Shown: positions 1 through 11,255 of the stretch, in pieces
Position numbering within the stretch: position 1 is the first letter of the stretch
How the letters are laid out: each line of letters opens with the position of its first letter
Origin: Saccopteryx bilineata
Taxonomy: Eukaryota > Chordata > Mammalia > Chiroptera > Emballonuridae
DNA: 64,000 nucleotides
Assembly: GCF_036850765.1 (NCBI RefSeq)
Contig: NC_089492.1
Span: 292,910,590 to 292,974,589 of the forward strand
Direction of reading: 5' to 3'
Made by a program: the position numbers and the translations under genes
Notes under the pieces: model-generated
Databases searched by the model: none
Told to the model about the DNA's origin: nothing
What the model saw: the letters and a program-made list of their open reading frames with translations, nothing else

Positions 1-1748
1 AGCAGTTCCAGACAGATGCCAGGGCTCCTAGCCTTTACCTGCTAGGAGTCTGATCTCTTCTGGCCTCTCCTGCCCTGCAGGGCCCCCACCTGTCCAGCCT
101 CTTAGGTGGGGGCAGTCCCAGTGACTCAGGAAGAAACAAAGAGTCCAGGGGCATTGGGGTGGTGGAGTTCCGGCAGATGCTGGGGCAGCCACCTGGGCAT
201 CTTTGTTCACCACACAAATGGGTGTAGCTAGGGGCCCAAAGCCATGCACATGCCCCACCTGCCTATCTCGCAGCCAAAGCTGGGTTTGCAAGTGTGACTG
301 TGGCTCCTGGGAGCCCCACTTCCCTGGGTATCACCTCAAACACAGCACTCAAGAAAGGTTGGGTTTCCCTGGCCTCCTGTCCCCCCCAGAGGCTTAGACT
401 GAAGGGAAGGGGCTCCACATGTTTATGGTGTAGAGGGAAGGCAGGGAGTTCCAGGCAGAAGAGGTCCTGGGGGGCTGGCAGTCAGGGTTTCATGCTAAGG
501 AGGTTGGTTTTGGGGATGCAATGGTCATGAACCTATGCAGGTGAGGGTGGGGTTGTCTAGGGCTCCCCCTGGATAAGGTAGAGGCCTGGAGGGCTGGTCT
601 GAGACCACTTCAGGGAGACATGATGGAGTTGTGGCTGCCAGAGTCCACCCCTGGCTTCTCCAGGCTCAGCTGAGTGGCGAGAAATGGGGTGTCTCGACAG
701 TCTGCCCTGAGCACGAGCGTTACAGGCCTGGCAGGTTGTGACAGGGACACATCAGTAGCAGCTTGGGGCTCCCAGCCAGGCCGGCTCCTGGGTCTGTTCT
801 CCAGTGAGTTGAAAGTGAGTTGCTGGCTGGATGCCTCTCACCCTTGACGCCCGCGTGCTTATCTTAGGAACAAGGACAGCCCCCCAACCCCACCCTACAA
901 AGTAACACACATCCTGGGGATTCCTGTTGCCCACCCCTATGTCTTCTTGTCTGGTCTCAGACCCCATTGACCAGTCGTCTCAATGGCATTCTTTACCACA
1001 AAGGATCCAGCCAGGACCATGTGTCGCCCTGGACCCTGTGTCCCTCAGGACACACCTCGGCCTTGCTCAGACCCCCGAGACCCTGACCCCCCCCCCTGCG
1101 GGTTCCAGGCTCCTCTATGTGGGCCTGATTTCCCTCCTGCATTCAGGTTGTACTGCTCTGGCTGCAAAGTCACAGAGGTGGTGCCAGTTCTGCAGGCTGG
1201 TGATGGTCAAACGGTGGGTTCCTAGTCCACGGTTCCTTCTGTGTTAGTCAGGAAAAGCCGTTTCCTCTCCCTACGTGTTTGCCTTGTGCATTCCTGTTCC
1301 ATTCACAGTTACAGCCTGTTAACAGCTGTAGCCACTGGGGCCTCCAGGCCGGTCCTGTGGCTCCCACATGTCCCGGCCTTCTCCGAGAGTTGGCACACGT
1401 TCCTAAGGTGCTTTCCTCCCAGCAGCCCTGGCTCCTTTCAGTAAAGAGTGAATTTAGAAACCATAATCTGAGAGCTGGGTGTGCTCACCGCGGTGGGGTG
1501 TCACTGGTGGGCAGAGTGCCACCGCTGCACAGCCACCTCTCTCCCACTAGCTCACACTGACACTGGGTTCCAGACCTGCTTCTGGAACCCTCGTCCCTGC
1601 CCAGATCAGGTGTTCCTGTCTCCACAATGAACAGCTGGCTCTCAAGACATCAAGATTCTCTCGGATCCTGGTCAGCTATGCCATTGCCCCTCCCTGGAAT
1701 GGACCCATCAGCCTGCCAGGCCGTGCTTTCAATTAATAAATACATGGT
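1..1748. other. Intergenic sequence, nothing recognised
   Basis: Moderately GC-rich unique sequence. Short open frames occur on both strands but none resembles a known protein or shows exon-like splice signals. I see no transposon relic that I can name. Confidence 0.5.
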
Positions 1749-2115
1749 GCCTGACCAGGCGGTGGTGCAGTGGATAGAGCGTTGGACTGGGACATGGAGG
1801 ACCCAGGTTCGAAACCCCAAGGTCGCCGGCTTGAGTGTGGGCTCATCTGGTTTGAGCAAGGCTCACTAGCTTGAGCCCAAGGTCGCTGGCTTGAGCAAGG
1901 GGTTACTCGGTCTGCTGTACCTCCCCCATCCGGTCAAGGCACATATGAGAAAGCAATCAATGAACAACTAAAGTGCCACAAAAGAAGTGATTCTTCTCAT
2001 CTCTCTCCTTTTCTGTCTGTCTGTCCCTCTCTGTTTCTCTCTGTCTCTGTCACACACACACACACACACAAAATAAATAAAAATAAATTATAAAAAAAAA
2101 AAGAAAAGAAAAAGA
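1749..2115 (+). mobile_element. tRNA-derived bat SINE, long 'GCCTGACCAGG' subfamily
   Basis: The element starts with a tRNA-like head (GCCTGACCAGGCGGTGG, then a B-box-like GGTTCGAAACC). It continues through the repeated GCTTGAG modules and the block GAGAAAGCAATCAATGAAC, and ends in a CT-rich run, a CA repeat and an A-rich tail. The same arrangement recurs on both strands through the window. Two short open frames inside it are by-products of the repeat. Confidence 0.93.
2049..2070. repeat. (CA)n microsatellite in SINE tail
   Basis: A CA dinucleotide run lies between the CT-rich region and the A-rich tail of the preceding SINE. Confidence 0.85.
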
Positions 2116-3689
2116 ATACAGGTTTTTCTTTGTCTATATTTTGGGATGTTTCTGGCATTTGTCAGCTCCCAAACATTAGCCATTTGTTTTTATTTGTTTT
2201 CAGATTCTAAATAAAAATCACACTTCAGCCCAGTTTTGTATGTCTTTTTTTGTGTGTTATTTTTCTTAAACAGGGTGTTAAACTGCAGGAACTTCATGCC
2301 TCACCAAGCGAGATCGGGGGCCTGTCTTCTCCTCTGCTCACCAATCGATCCCGGTCCTGGGGTTTGGACTTGCCCCCATCCTCCCATCGTTCCTCAGACC
2401 CCTCAGTAAATCTCGGCCTGGGTCACGTCCACACGGGGCCTGAGAGAGCCTGCCCTCTGCCCCAGTACAGACCTGCCCAGAACTCCAGAGCCCACCTCCT
2501 CACCCCAGAACTCCCAGGGCTCCCTGCACAACAGCTCCAGGCCAGAGCTTCGGGCAGGGTCAGAGGGCAGGGGGAGGGTCAGCAGGTTTGGGACCTAACG
2601 GCATGAGTACTGGCGCCAGCGAGGCCGCGGAGCATTTTGCCCACGTGGACACGAAGCGACACAAAACGTCCCAGAGGACTTTTCACCAGTGCTGCTCTTG
2701 TTTCCACGTGGCCTCAGAGCCCACCCTCCTGTGGGTGGAGGTGCCAGAGCTCCAGCATTGCCCTCATAGGGCGGGTGGTCGGCACGTGGGACGTGCCCTC
2801 AGAACAGCACACAGACACTCGGTCAGTCCCAGCGCCTCACTCCAATGGCACCGCCAGTGGGGGTGACTTTGGCCCCGGGGGAACCTGAGCCCACAGACCC
2901 CACCTGGCTGCCCAGCAGCACGTGCAGGCCCATCAGATTTGCTTTCCAAATTAGCTGCTGCAGCACATCTTCATCTAATTTGAGTGAAAATTCTCAGATT
3001 CAGGGCAGAGGGTGGGGCTCCTAGGGATGGGCAATGTACCCGGGTGACGAGCCCCTGGGGGACATCCTGCTCCCTCCCAGGGCTCTGAGGCAGGTTGGCA
3101 CTGCCCAGCTGTGCCCCGAGGCCCTGCAGCTTCTGCCCTCCCAGACTCTATGCTCTCCTTCATGTCTGGCTCAGCTGCAGTGGTCACACTGCTCTGTGGA
3201 CTCTCCCCTCTGGTTCCTGCCCACCTTGTCCAGCCACAGCTGCAGTCATGAGTGGGGAGGACCCACCATCTGCAGCCTGAGACCCCTCTTGGCCCCCCTG
3301 AGCCTCAGTGGCGATGTGGGTAGGTGTGGCCCCAGCACAGGCTCAGTGCTTCCACATGCCATTAGTCCAATAGAACCAACCAGCCCCACCTTTGCCCAAC
3401 ATCCTTGGTGGCTCCCAGTGCTGAGAGGGCAAAGGCCACAGAGGCCGTTTGGCCCCCCGACCCCTCCATCTGGCTCTACCTGACCCTCACCCCTGGCCTT
3501 GACCCCCCCCAGCATGCCTTCTAGGGGCTTCCCTGATAGATGGACAAACTACCCATCTTCTGGAAGGTTCCCCTTTATTAACCTCTGACCTCCTGGTGCC
3601 CCCACCCCATCAGGCTACAGGCCCAGGAGCCCCCCAGAGCCCCCAGGGCTGGCAGAGGTGAGGGATCAGGAAATCCTCACTGGAGAAGG

Positions 3690-3922
3690 AGAAGGAGGAG
3701 GTCAGATGGGGTCAACAAGAGGGTCAGGTAAAGTCAGTGAGGTCAGACAAGATGATCAAAGTCAAGTACGATCAGTGAGGTCAGGTGGCGGTCAGAGAGG
3801 AAGTCAGGTAAGGTCAGCGAGAGGGTCTGCGAAAAGGTCAGTTGAGGAAAAGTGAGGAGGTCAGATAAGGTCAACAAGAAGGTCAAGTGAGGTCAGGTGG
3901 GGTCATCAAAGAGGTCATTGGA
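3690..3922 (+). repeat. Irregular array of AGGTCA-like half-sites
   Basis: I count fourteen GGTCA pentamers on the + strand in about 235 bases, many as AGGTCA, separated by variable GA-rich spacers such as GTGA, CAAGA and GGAA. This is a decayed minisatellite built on a roughly 10-25 base unit. AGGTCA is also the nuclear-receptor half-site, so the array could bind receptors; that function is inference only. Confidence 0.8.
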
Positions 3923-4262
3923 TTGTGTGGCCTCCATCCCTTTCCTGGGGTCCCACCTGAGGACACCCCTCCTGGTCCTGGGTGGCCCCTTGGCTGTTTC
4001 TGCTCTGTTGTCCCTGCAGGGCCTGTCTTATGAGGTCTCTCCATGGGGGTCCCGCTGGGGGAGAGACTGGGCAGATGGACCCTCATCCTGTGCCCAGAGT
4101 TAGGTTTGAACGTAACTGTAGGAGGAGACTGAGGCCAGTCTAGAAAGGGTGCAGGGTCGAAGTGGGGGTGACTTCCAGGGAGGAGGGAGAGTGCTGTGGG
4201 GCGGGGCCCTTCCTGGCTTTGACTTTCTGGGTGCCCTGTGGGGAACAGCTGCTGTGAGCAGG

Positions 4263-4309
4263 GGTGTGTGTGTGTGTTTGTGTGTTTGTGTGTGTGTGTG
4301 TGTGTGTGT
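4263..4309. repeat. (TG)n microsatellite with TTTG interruptions
   Basis: TG dinucleotides run for about 47 bases with two TTTG interruptions. Reverse-strand frames of repeated Thr-His across it are not genes. Confidence 0.95.
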
Positions 4310-5302
4310 CGTGAAGCCATGCCATGCTCTGCCCATGGGTTCCTGTGGCTGACTCAGAGCAGGACAGTGTGGCCTTGAATTCTATGTCTGGGGACCAGCA
4401 GGCAGCCTCAGGGTTACAGGGAAGGAGGGGCAGAGGCTCTGGGCTCTCTGCTTCCATGGAGGTGGGCAAGGTGTCAAGAAGAGCCGTGGACCCTGGCTTC
4501 TGCCACTGGAACTTTGAGAGGCCTCTAGTTTGTCCTCCTGCCCCATTCAGTCTGAGTGGACTTACAAAGGACGGAGGTAGAACTGTCCAGAACCCCACAT
4601 TGATCTGGCAGGGAAAGAGAGGCCGCTGAGGGGACTCTGAGGGAGACAGCTCTGGCCTGGTGCTGGGAGCCGGCATGTGGGGCAGGCACACGTGGGCCTC
4701 AGGTGCTGTAGGAACCCCCACGGGACCTTGTCTGATGCAACCCCGGCACCAGGACTGCAGGTATCAGCTGGGCTGTTGCCTTGCAGGCAGGAAACTCTGC
4801 AGCTCTGTATGCCGGCAGCCTCGCCTGGGAGAGGCTGAGCCCACCTGGGGCCTTGGGCCTGGCCAGGCTCCTTCTGCCCCACCAGGCCCTGGACCAGCCT
4901 ACCTCCTCCCACTGAGGCAGAGGCAGCGAGTTAACGAGGCCGTTGGGCCCTGCCTGTCCCCACCACCTGGGTAATTGGTCTCCAAAGGAGGAAAGAGTTA
5001 CCAAAATGCCTGGGGCTGCCACCTGGGAAGGGGCGGGAGAAAATTACCACCTCCTTTTTCCACTCGCTGGAGTATAATTGTGCTATGGGGCCTCCCACCC
5101 GGCACTGAGCGTTTGTTTTTCAGAGGCAGTGCACACGAGGGAGGGGGGAGGGACGCAGGGAGGGGACCAGGAAGGGCCCAGCGGCCCCCAGCACCTGGAT
5201 CCTGGTCTGGTCTGCCTGCCAGGGGGTTTGGGAGGAGCTCATTTTTCAGGGCATTTTTTTTTTAATTGAGGTGAAATTTACATAACACAAAGTTAACCAT
5301 TT

Positions 5303-5342
5303 CATTATTATTATTATTAACTTCATTTAATTTTTTATTGAT

Positions 5343-5380
<38 letters not shown>

Positions 5381-5774
5381 GAGAGAGACAGAAACATCAA
5401 TCTGTTCCTGTATGTGCCCTGACCAGAGATCGAACCCACAACCTCTGTGTTCAAGATGATGTTCTAACCCAGTGGTCCCCAACCTTTTTTGGGCCACGGA
5501 CTGGTTTAATGTCAGAAAATATTTTCATGGACCGGCCTTTAGGGTGGAATGGATAAATGTATCATGTGACCGAGACAAGCGTCAAGAGTGAGTCTTAGAT
5601 GGATGTAACAGAGGGAATCTGGTCATTTTTTAAAAATAAAACATCATTCAGACTTAAATATAAGTAAAACGAAAATAATGTAAGTTATTTATTCTTTCTC
5701 TGCGGACCGCTACCAGTCCGTGGCCCGGGGGTTGGGGACCACTGTTCTAACCAACCAAACTCTCTGGCCAGGGC
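5303..5774 (-). mobile_element. tRNA-derived SINE carrying a nested hAT element
   Basis: Reverse-oriented SINE with a tRNA-like head ending in CTCTGGCCAGGGC and a GA-rich tail. The duplication AAAGTTAACCATTT flanks it (5,289-5,302 and 5,775-5,788). Its head is interrupted by the hAT element at 5,470-5,744. Confidence 0.88.
5470..5744. mobile_element. Non-autonomous hAT DNA transposon
   Basis: Termini are a perfect 15-base inverted repeat, CAGTGGTCCCCAACC and its complement. The element is flanked by an exact 8-base duplication TTCTAACC (5,462-5,469 and 5,745-5,752), the size diagnostic of hAT transposases. At 275 bases it has no coding capacity. A second copy lies at 60,689-60,976. Confidence 0.93.
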
Positions 5775-6658
5775 AAAGTTAACCATTTTAAAAAGAACAA
5801 TTGAGGGAGATTTAGTGTATTCACAGTGTTGTACAACAGTCACCTGTATCTGGCTCCAGAACACGTCCTCCCTTTACCCTTCAAAGAACATCCACCATGA
5901 CCCCCACCCTACCTGGGAACCACCCACCTGCCTTTGTCTCCAAGGTTACTTCCTGTCAATGCACTCTGGTCCCCACCCCTATGCGACTGAGCTCCTGTAG
6001 GAACTCTGGCCCTTGGGGTGAGAGGACAGGCAACTTGGAGTCCCTTCACCTCCATCTGCTCATGGTTTAGGCCAGGACACCCACAGTGAGCAGCAGAGGG
6101 CTGAGTGAGGGGAGGGGATAAGAAGCCAGCCAGGGCCAAGGGCAAGGGCTGCAGGGAGATGGGAGATGGAGGCAGAGGTTGAGGACTGCAGGGCGTGCTG
6201 AGAGCAAGGGGTTTGCTGCAGACAGGCCATTTCCTCTGTCAGGGGCTGGGGCTCCTGAAGGGGATGACATGGATTGGGCTGTGTCAGGGTGTAGACGAAT
6301 GCTGAGGCAGCCAGGTATGGGAGGGAAAACCGAGGTAGAAGCTTTGGGCGAAAATATGTCAGCTGCTGGTTAGACACTTCAGCGGGCGCATGGCCCCCAG
6401 CCCAACCCCAAGAGTGTCAGTGATCGACCAGAGGACCAGCACCCATGAGAGTCACAGGTATCAGAGCTGATTGAAAACAGCCTGAGCCCCTCAACACTTG
6501 TGCCTGGTCATCCTCTCTGGGCTCATGTGAGGGGCACCAAAAGCTGGGCCCCCCAAATGTGGCTACAACGGTTAGAAACAATCAGTCAGTTGGTATTTTT
6601 ATAATGTGGGTGAGAGGTCTGATGAGAAGGGTCAAGACTTTGCTTAAAACAATGACTA

Positions 6659-6862
6659 GCCTGACCTGCAGTGGCACAGTGGATAGAACGTTGACCTAGA
6701 ACACTGAGGTCGCCAGTTCAAAACCCTGGGCTTGCCCAGTCAAGGCACATACAACAAGCAATCAACAAACAACTAAAGTGAAGCTACTATGAGTTGCTAT
6801 TTCTCATTCCCTCTCTCCTTTCTCTGTAAAAATCAATAAATAAAATCTTAAAAAAAAAACAA
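6659..6862 (+). mobile_element. tRNA-derived bat SINE, short 'GCCTGACCTG' subfamily
   Basis: The head GCCTGACCTGCAGTGGCAC is followed by a B-box-like GGTCGCCAGTTCAAAACC, the AAGCAATCAACAAAC block, a short CT-rich region and a poly(A) tail. It lacks the GCTTGAG modules of the long subfamily. Confidence 0.9.
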
Positions 6863-9158
6863 AACTGTAGCTAGGACCTTGCAGGGGGTTGGCCTGGGAG
6901 TTTGGGAGGCTGGGGGACTGGGGAGCCAGGGGCCTGTGCTGTCACACACCTGTGACCAGGTAGGTCTGCATCTGAGCTGACCAGACACCTTCCCGCTCCA
7001 GACCTGTAGGAGCTCCACCCTAGGGTCCAGTACCGCTGGGTGGGGCTGGGGTCTGGATGTAGAAGCTGTGTCTTGGGAAGCAGAGATGTCTCGGGTGGAT
7101 AGGGGTTGGGGAGCAGGAAGAGGGAGGTGACACAGAGGCCAGGCTAGTAGAATGCCAGGATGGATGGAGCAGGGAGGTCACTGTGACCTTGACCAGGCAG
7201 GCAGCAGGAGGGAAGAGCCAGACTGTGGGTTCTAGAGGGAGGAGGGAAGCAGTGAGCAACTTTGCTGACCCGGAGACAGAGAAGGGCAGTGGCTGGAGGG
7301 GTCGCTGGGGTTAAGGAGGGTTTTGTTCAGAGGTGGGGCAGCATGCTTGGGTATAGCAGGGCTAGCACAGGGGGTGAAGACAGACACTGTGGGGGCCCCA
7401 TGCTTCCCTAAGCTAGGAGCATGGCATCTACCCCAGGGATGGCTCGGGGCCTGACCAGTTTGAGAGGAGGCACCAGGCTGCACCATTCCTGCAGCCAGGG
7501 GTGGGAGCTGAGGAGGTGGAGAAGATCAGGCTGCCCTGGGGACCAGGGACAAACTCGACAAGGAAGAGGGGTGAAGTCCACAAAATAAGGAGTGTCTCAC
7601 TGGGTCTGTCCAAGGGGCAGCGAGGGGCCTTCAGAGACTGACCTTGGAAGCTGCAGGCTGCAGCCCAGGAGGCAAGGCCTGGACATGTTCATGGGGGCCT
7701 GGCCCCCTGGAGAGTCCCCTGTGGGGATAGTGAGGGTGAGAGGATGTGGGAAGGCCCTGCAAGAACAGAGGGTGAACTCTTGGCCCAGGGCCACGGGCTG
7801 CGGAGAGCTGTTAGGGAAGCAGGATTCTGAGGATGGGGGTTGGAGGAGGCAGGAGGTGGGGGTCAAAGAGGAGGGACATCCACAGGCTTCGAGAAGGGGC
7901 AGGTCCCTTTGAGGGTACCAGCGCACAGCTCTGGACCTGAAGTCTCAAACCCCAGAGGACTTCAGAGAGGGGTATAAGGACAGTCAGAGGAGGAGTCCCA
8001 GGGCTGCTTTGCTGATGGTCTGGGCGGATGTCCTGCCCAGCCAGATGGAGCAGGTGGGCTGGGTGGTTCCCCAAGTCTGGGGATAGCGCAGGGCCTTCCT
8101 GGAGTCCACTCCAGTACCATGGGGACAGAGGGGGGACTGCCTATCCTCCTCCTAGAGGTGGGCCTCTGGTCTACTAAAACTCAGAATGTGACACCAGGTG
8201 GCACCTCAGGACCCCTGTATCTCATTGGGGTTCAGGAGCCTTCATACCCCAAACTAGAGGTTCCTTACATCCTCTGTGATGTCCCACCCATTTGATCATG
8301 TACTGGCACCATCAATAGGCATCCGGCCACTGGAGCCTGACCAGGGAGCCAGGGCCTGGGCTGCTGCCTGGCGGGGGGTAAGGGGGGGTGAGGCTGGTTG
8401 CTAGAATGACAGTCATCAGGGGCCAGGGTTGCAGAGAACAAAGCAGGGCCCATCTGTGCCAGAGGAGGTGTGTGGCCACATCGACTTCTGGAACTTTCTG
8501 AGCAAAGCACAGAGGAGTCTCACTGTTGACCGGGTACAATGCTATGGCAAGAGTAACCATCTGTGAAAACGTCAGTCAGGAGCGGCTCTCAAGTGGTCAG
8601 CCAGGAAGGGCTGTGGCCAAATGCCATCATAGGCTTGTGGGCAATAAACACCTAAAAAATCTAAATAATAACCCAAGGCAGGATGACAGAAGCCATCCGA
8701 GTCCTGATCATTCACCGTTCGCTGGGCAACATGACATCCCATGGGAGGATGGTCAAGCACCATCCTGGACATCTTATAAACCCATTAGAGTTGAGAACAT
8801 CATAAGTCGAAAGTGCACTTGATCCACCTAAACTATGAACGTCCCAGCTGAGCCCAGACTCCCCTGAATGTGCTCAGAAGACTTCCATTAGCCACAGTGG
8901 TGATGTCTGAGTTCCATCTCAAGTCAGGCCTTCCCCTCATCACCAGAAGCAAGAGACACGGGTTGGGGTGGGGTGGCAATTTGTAGATGTGATAGGATGG
9001 GAAAATACAAGACATGGCATCCAAAAAGCACCCAGTGCTGACCCTCGCAATCGCGTGTCTGGCGGGAGTCCCAGCCCGCTGCCCTGCCCAGCGTCCCAGA
9101 GAGAATCGTGGCACCTTGCTAGCCCAGGGAAAGGCTGAAATCCAAAGTATGGCTTCCA
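6863..9158. other. Intergenic unique sequence
   Basis: GC-rich unique sequence with no recognised gene. The open frames on both strands near 7,000-8,100 have no domain signature or splice context. Around 8,600-8,830 the sequence turns AT-richer and may be an unidentified old repeat. Confidence 0.4.
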
Positions 9159-9176
9159 CCAAACACGTATCATTTT

Positions 9177-9364
9177 TTTTTTTTTAAGATTTTATTTATT
9201 CATTATAGAGAGGGGGGAGAGAGAGAGAGAGAGAGAGAGAAGGGGGGAGGAGCAGGAAGCATCAACTCCCATATGTGCCTTGACCAGGCAAGCCCAGGGT
9301 TTCGAACCGGCAACCTCAGCGTTTCCAGGTTGACGCTTTATCCACTGCGCCACCACAGGTCAGG
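9177..9364 (-). mobile_element. tRNA-derived bat SINE, short subfamily, with exact TSD
   Basis: Reverse-oriented short-subfamily SINE: poly(T), GA-rich tail, then a head ending in CCACCACAGGTCAGGC. An exact 18-base duplication, CCAAACACGTATCATTTT, flanks it (9,159-9,176 and 9,365-9,382). Confidence 0.95.
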
Positions 9365-9382
9365 CCAAACACGTATCATTTT

Positions 9383-10192
9383 CACACCATTGTCAAGTAG
9401 AAAAATCCCGAGGAACTATTGTAAGTTGGAGACGGTCTATATTTGATGTTCAGCTAACAGATTCTATCTGGGCTTTGAGTCTTTCAAGGAAAAAGTCTGT
9501 CTGGGGATTTTCCATACCTTGTCCCACAGCAGCCGCCAGAGGAGGCCAGAGGTGTCCATGGCAACCAGGTCCAGCTGCCTGGGAGCTCCCGGTGGAGCAG
9601 AAGGTGCTGGGGGCAGCAGGGTTAGGGGTGGGCTCTGCAGCCAGGAACTGAAATGCCCACCAAGGTCTCCGTGCTCATTCTGCCTGAAGCCTGAGCTCAG
9701 CGTGGGACGTTGGGGCGTGAGTTGGAGGGTGCCCCATGCACACAGCCCAGCTGCCTTTTGCTGGCTCTGCCTGAGCCTCTGTCGCTGAGAAGCAGACCTG
9801 CCCCATGAAGGTGGCTCAGAACCTGACACAGGGGACCCTGACCTATTTTCACTTTAACATCCACACTCTACTGATTTACCTCCCTGGAAGCTCCCCAGGG
9901 AGGCAGCACACCTCTCTTCCAAGCAGACCTGCAGGCCTGTCCAAGAAGTGAGACTGTGGGGTTCACACATCACTCAGGACATGACCCCGCCTCAACTCCT
10001 CCCCCTACGGCGTGGGGTCAGGGGCTGCTGCTCTCAGATTCACCCTGCAGACTCACTCCCAGGACACAGGAGGACAAAGCAGCACCACAGTTTATACCAG
10101 GACCCAGGAGTGCTGAGGCCAAGGACACTAGCCCACCCCTCTCCCACTTGACCTTTCCTGTTGAAGCTCCTCCCCTGCTCCTCCCCCTTCCT
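9383..10192. other. Intergenic unique sequence
   Basis: No gene recognised. The 121-codon reverse frame near 9,464-9,829 has no recognisable domain. Confidence 0.4.
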
Positions 10193-10207
10193 CTGCCTTT
10201 TGTCTTT

Positions 10208-10555
10208 GTTTGTTTGTATTTTTCTGAAGTTGGAAACGTGGGAGGCAGTCAAACAGACTCCCACATGCGCCCAACCAGGATCCACCCAGCATGCCCACTA
10301 GAGGGTGTCGCTCTGTTGCCACCAGAGCCATTCTAGCGCCTGAGGCAGAGGCCACAGAGCCATCCCCAGCACCCGGGCCAACTTTGCTCCAATGGAGCCT
10401 TGGCTGCGGGAGGGGAAGAGAGAGACAGAGAGGAAGGAGAGGGGGAGGGGTGGAGAAGCAGATGGGCGCTTCTCCTGTGTGCCCTGGCCAGGAATTGAAC
10501 CTGGGACTCCCGCACGCCAGGCCGACGCTCTACCACTGAGCCAACCGGCCAGGGC
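10208..10555 (-). mobile_element. tRNA-derived bat SINE, 'CCGGCCAGGGC' subfamily, with TSD
   Basis: Reverse-oriented SINE of about 350 bases. It begins TTTTCTGAAGTTGGAAACG, contains the conserved TTTGCTCCAATGGAGCCTTG core and a GGAAGAGAGAGACAGAGAGG tract, and ends in a tRNA-like CCACTGAGCCAACCGGCC head. The duplication CTGCCTTTTGTCTTT flanks it (10,193-10,207 and 10,556-10,570). Open frames over 100 codons inside it recur in sister copies and are repeat artefacts. Confidence 0.95.
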
Positions 10556-11069
10556 CTGCCTTTTGTCTTTTCTATAACAAGGTAGCAAGTACCCAGGGGG
10601 AGTGAGAAGTTTGAGCTGCCCCTGAGCCGCCCCTGAGCAGGGCTGCTTCCCTTTCTGGTGAACACTGGAGAGGCACACCTCTATTTGAGCACAAAGCACC
10701 TGGGTTCCAATGCAGTTCCTACCATCTCAGACCCCACAGCTCCCTCAGAGTATGCCCAAGGGCTGCTCCCGACTGCACATGACCTCATGCCAGCGGCCAC
10801 CCCACAGGGTGTCCTGCTACGTCCAAGATTCCGAGATTGGAAGCCAGAACCAGCCTTTGGGTGTCGACCACCTCTCCAAGACCACCCTCCTTGATGGCCA
10901 ACCATACTCAGGACAGCGCTAATCAAAACCCAAAGATCCATGTGAGACCAGGAGGCAGTGAGTGGTTTCCCGGTCAGCAGGGTAGCCCCTCAGCCCTGGG
11001 GGGCCCGGAGGCCCAGAAGCCCAGCTTTTGGCCACTGTTCTGCTCTACTCTCCAAAAACACAGATACAG

Positions 11070-11255
11070 CTTGACCTGTGGTGGCGCAGCGAATAACACA
11101 TTGACCTGGAATGCTCAGGTCACTGGTTCGAAACACCAGGCTTGCCTGGTCAAGGCTCATACAAGAAGCAACCACTATGAGTTGATGCTTCCTGCTCCTC
11201 CTCCCCTTCTCTCTCTAAAATCAATAAATAAAATCTTTTAAAACAAACAAACAAA
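11070..11255 (+). mobile_element. tRNA-derived bat SINE, short subfamily, with TSD
   Basis: Head CTTGACCTGTGGTGGCGCAG, tail with AAATCAATAAATAAAATC and an AAAC repeat. The near-exact duplication AAAAACACAGATACAG / AAAAACTCAGATACAG flanks the element. Confidence 0.92.

Larger units (their letters stand above)
2116..5254. other. Intergenic stretch with two simple-sequence features
   Basis: No gene is recognised. It contains the GGTCA array and a TG microsatellite, listed separately. The segment near 4,905-5,100 has mixed AT-rich and CACCTGG-type motifs, looks less degenerate than its surroundings, and is raised as a possible regulatory element. Confidence 0.45.
5255..6010 (-). mobile_element. 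Old LINE-1 3' end, split by a later SINE
   Basis: Positions 5,255-5,302 and 5,775-6,010 join into one sequence resembling the reverse complement of an old mammalian L1 3' untranslated region (AATTGAGGTGAAATTTACAT, then the TTCACAGTGTTGTACAACAG block). The join point is the 14-base target duplication of the SINE inserted at 5,303-5,774. The 3' limit is approximate. Confidence 0.7.
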
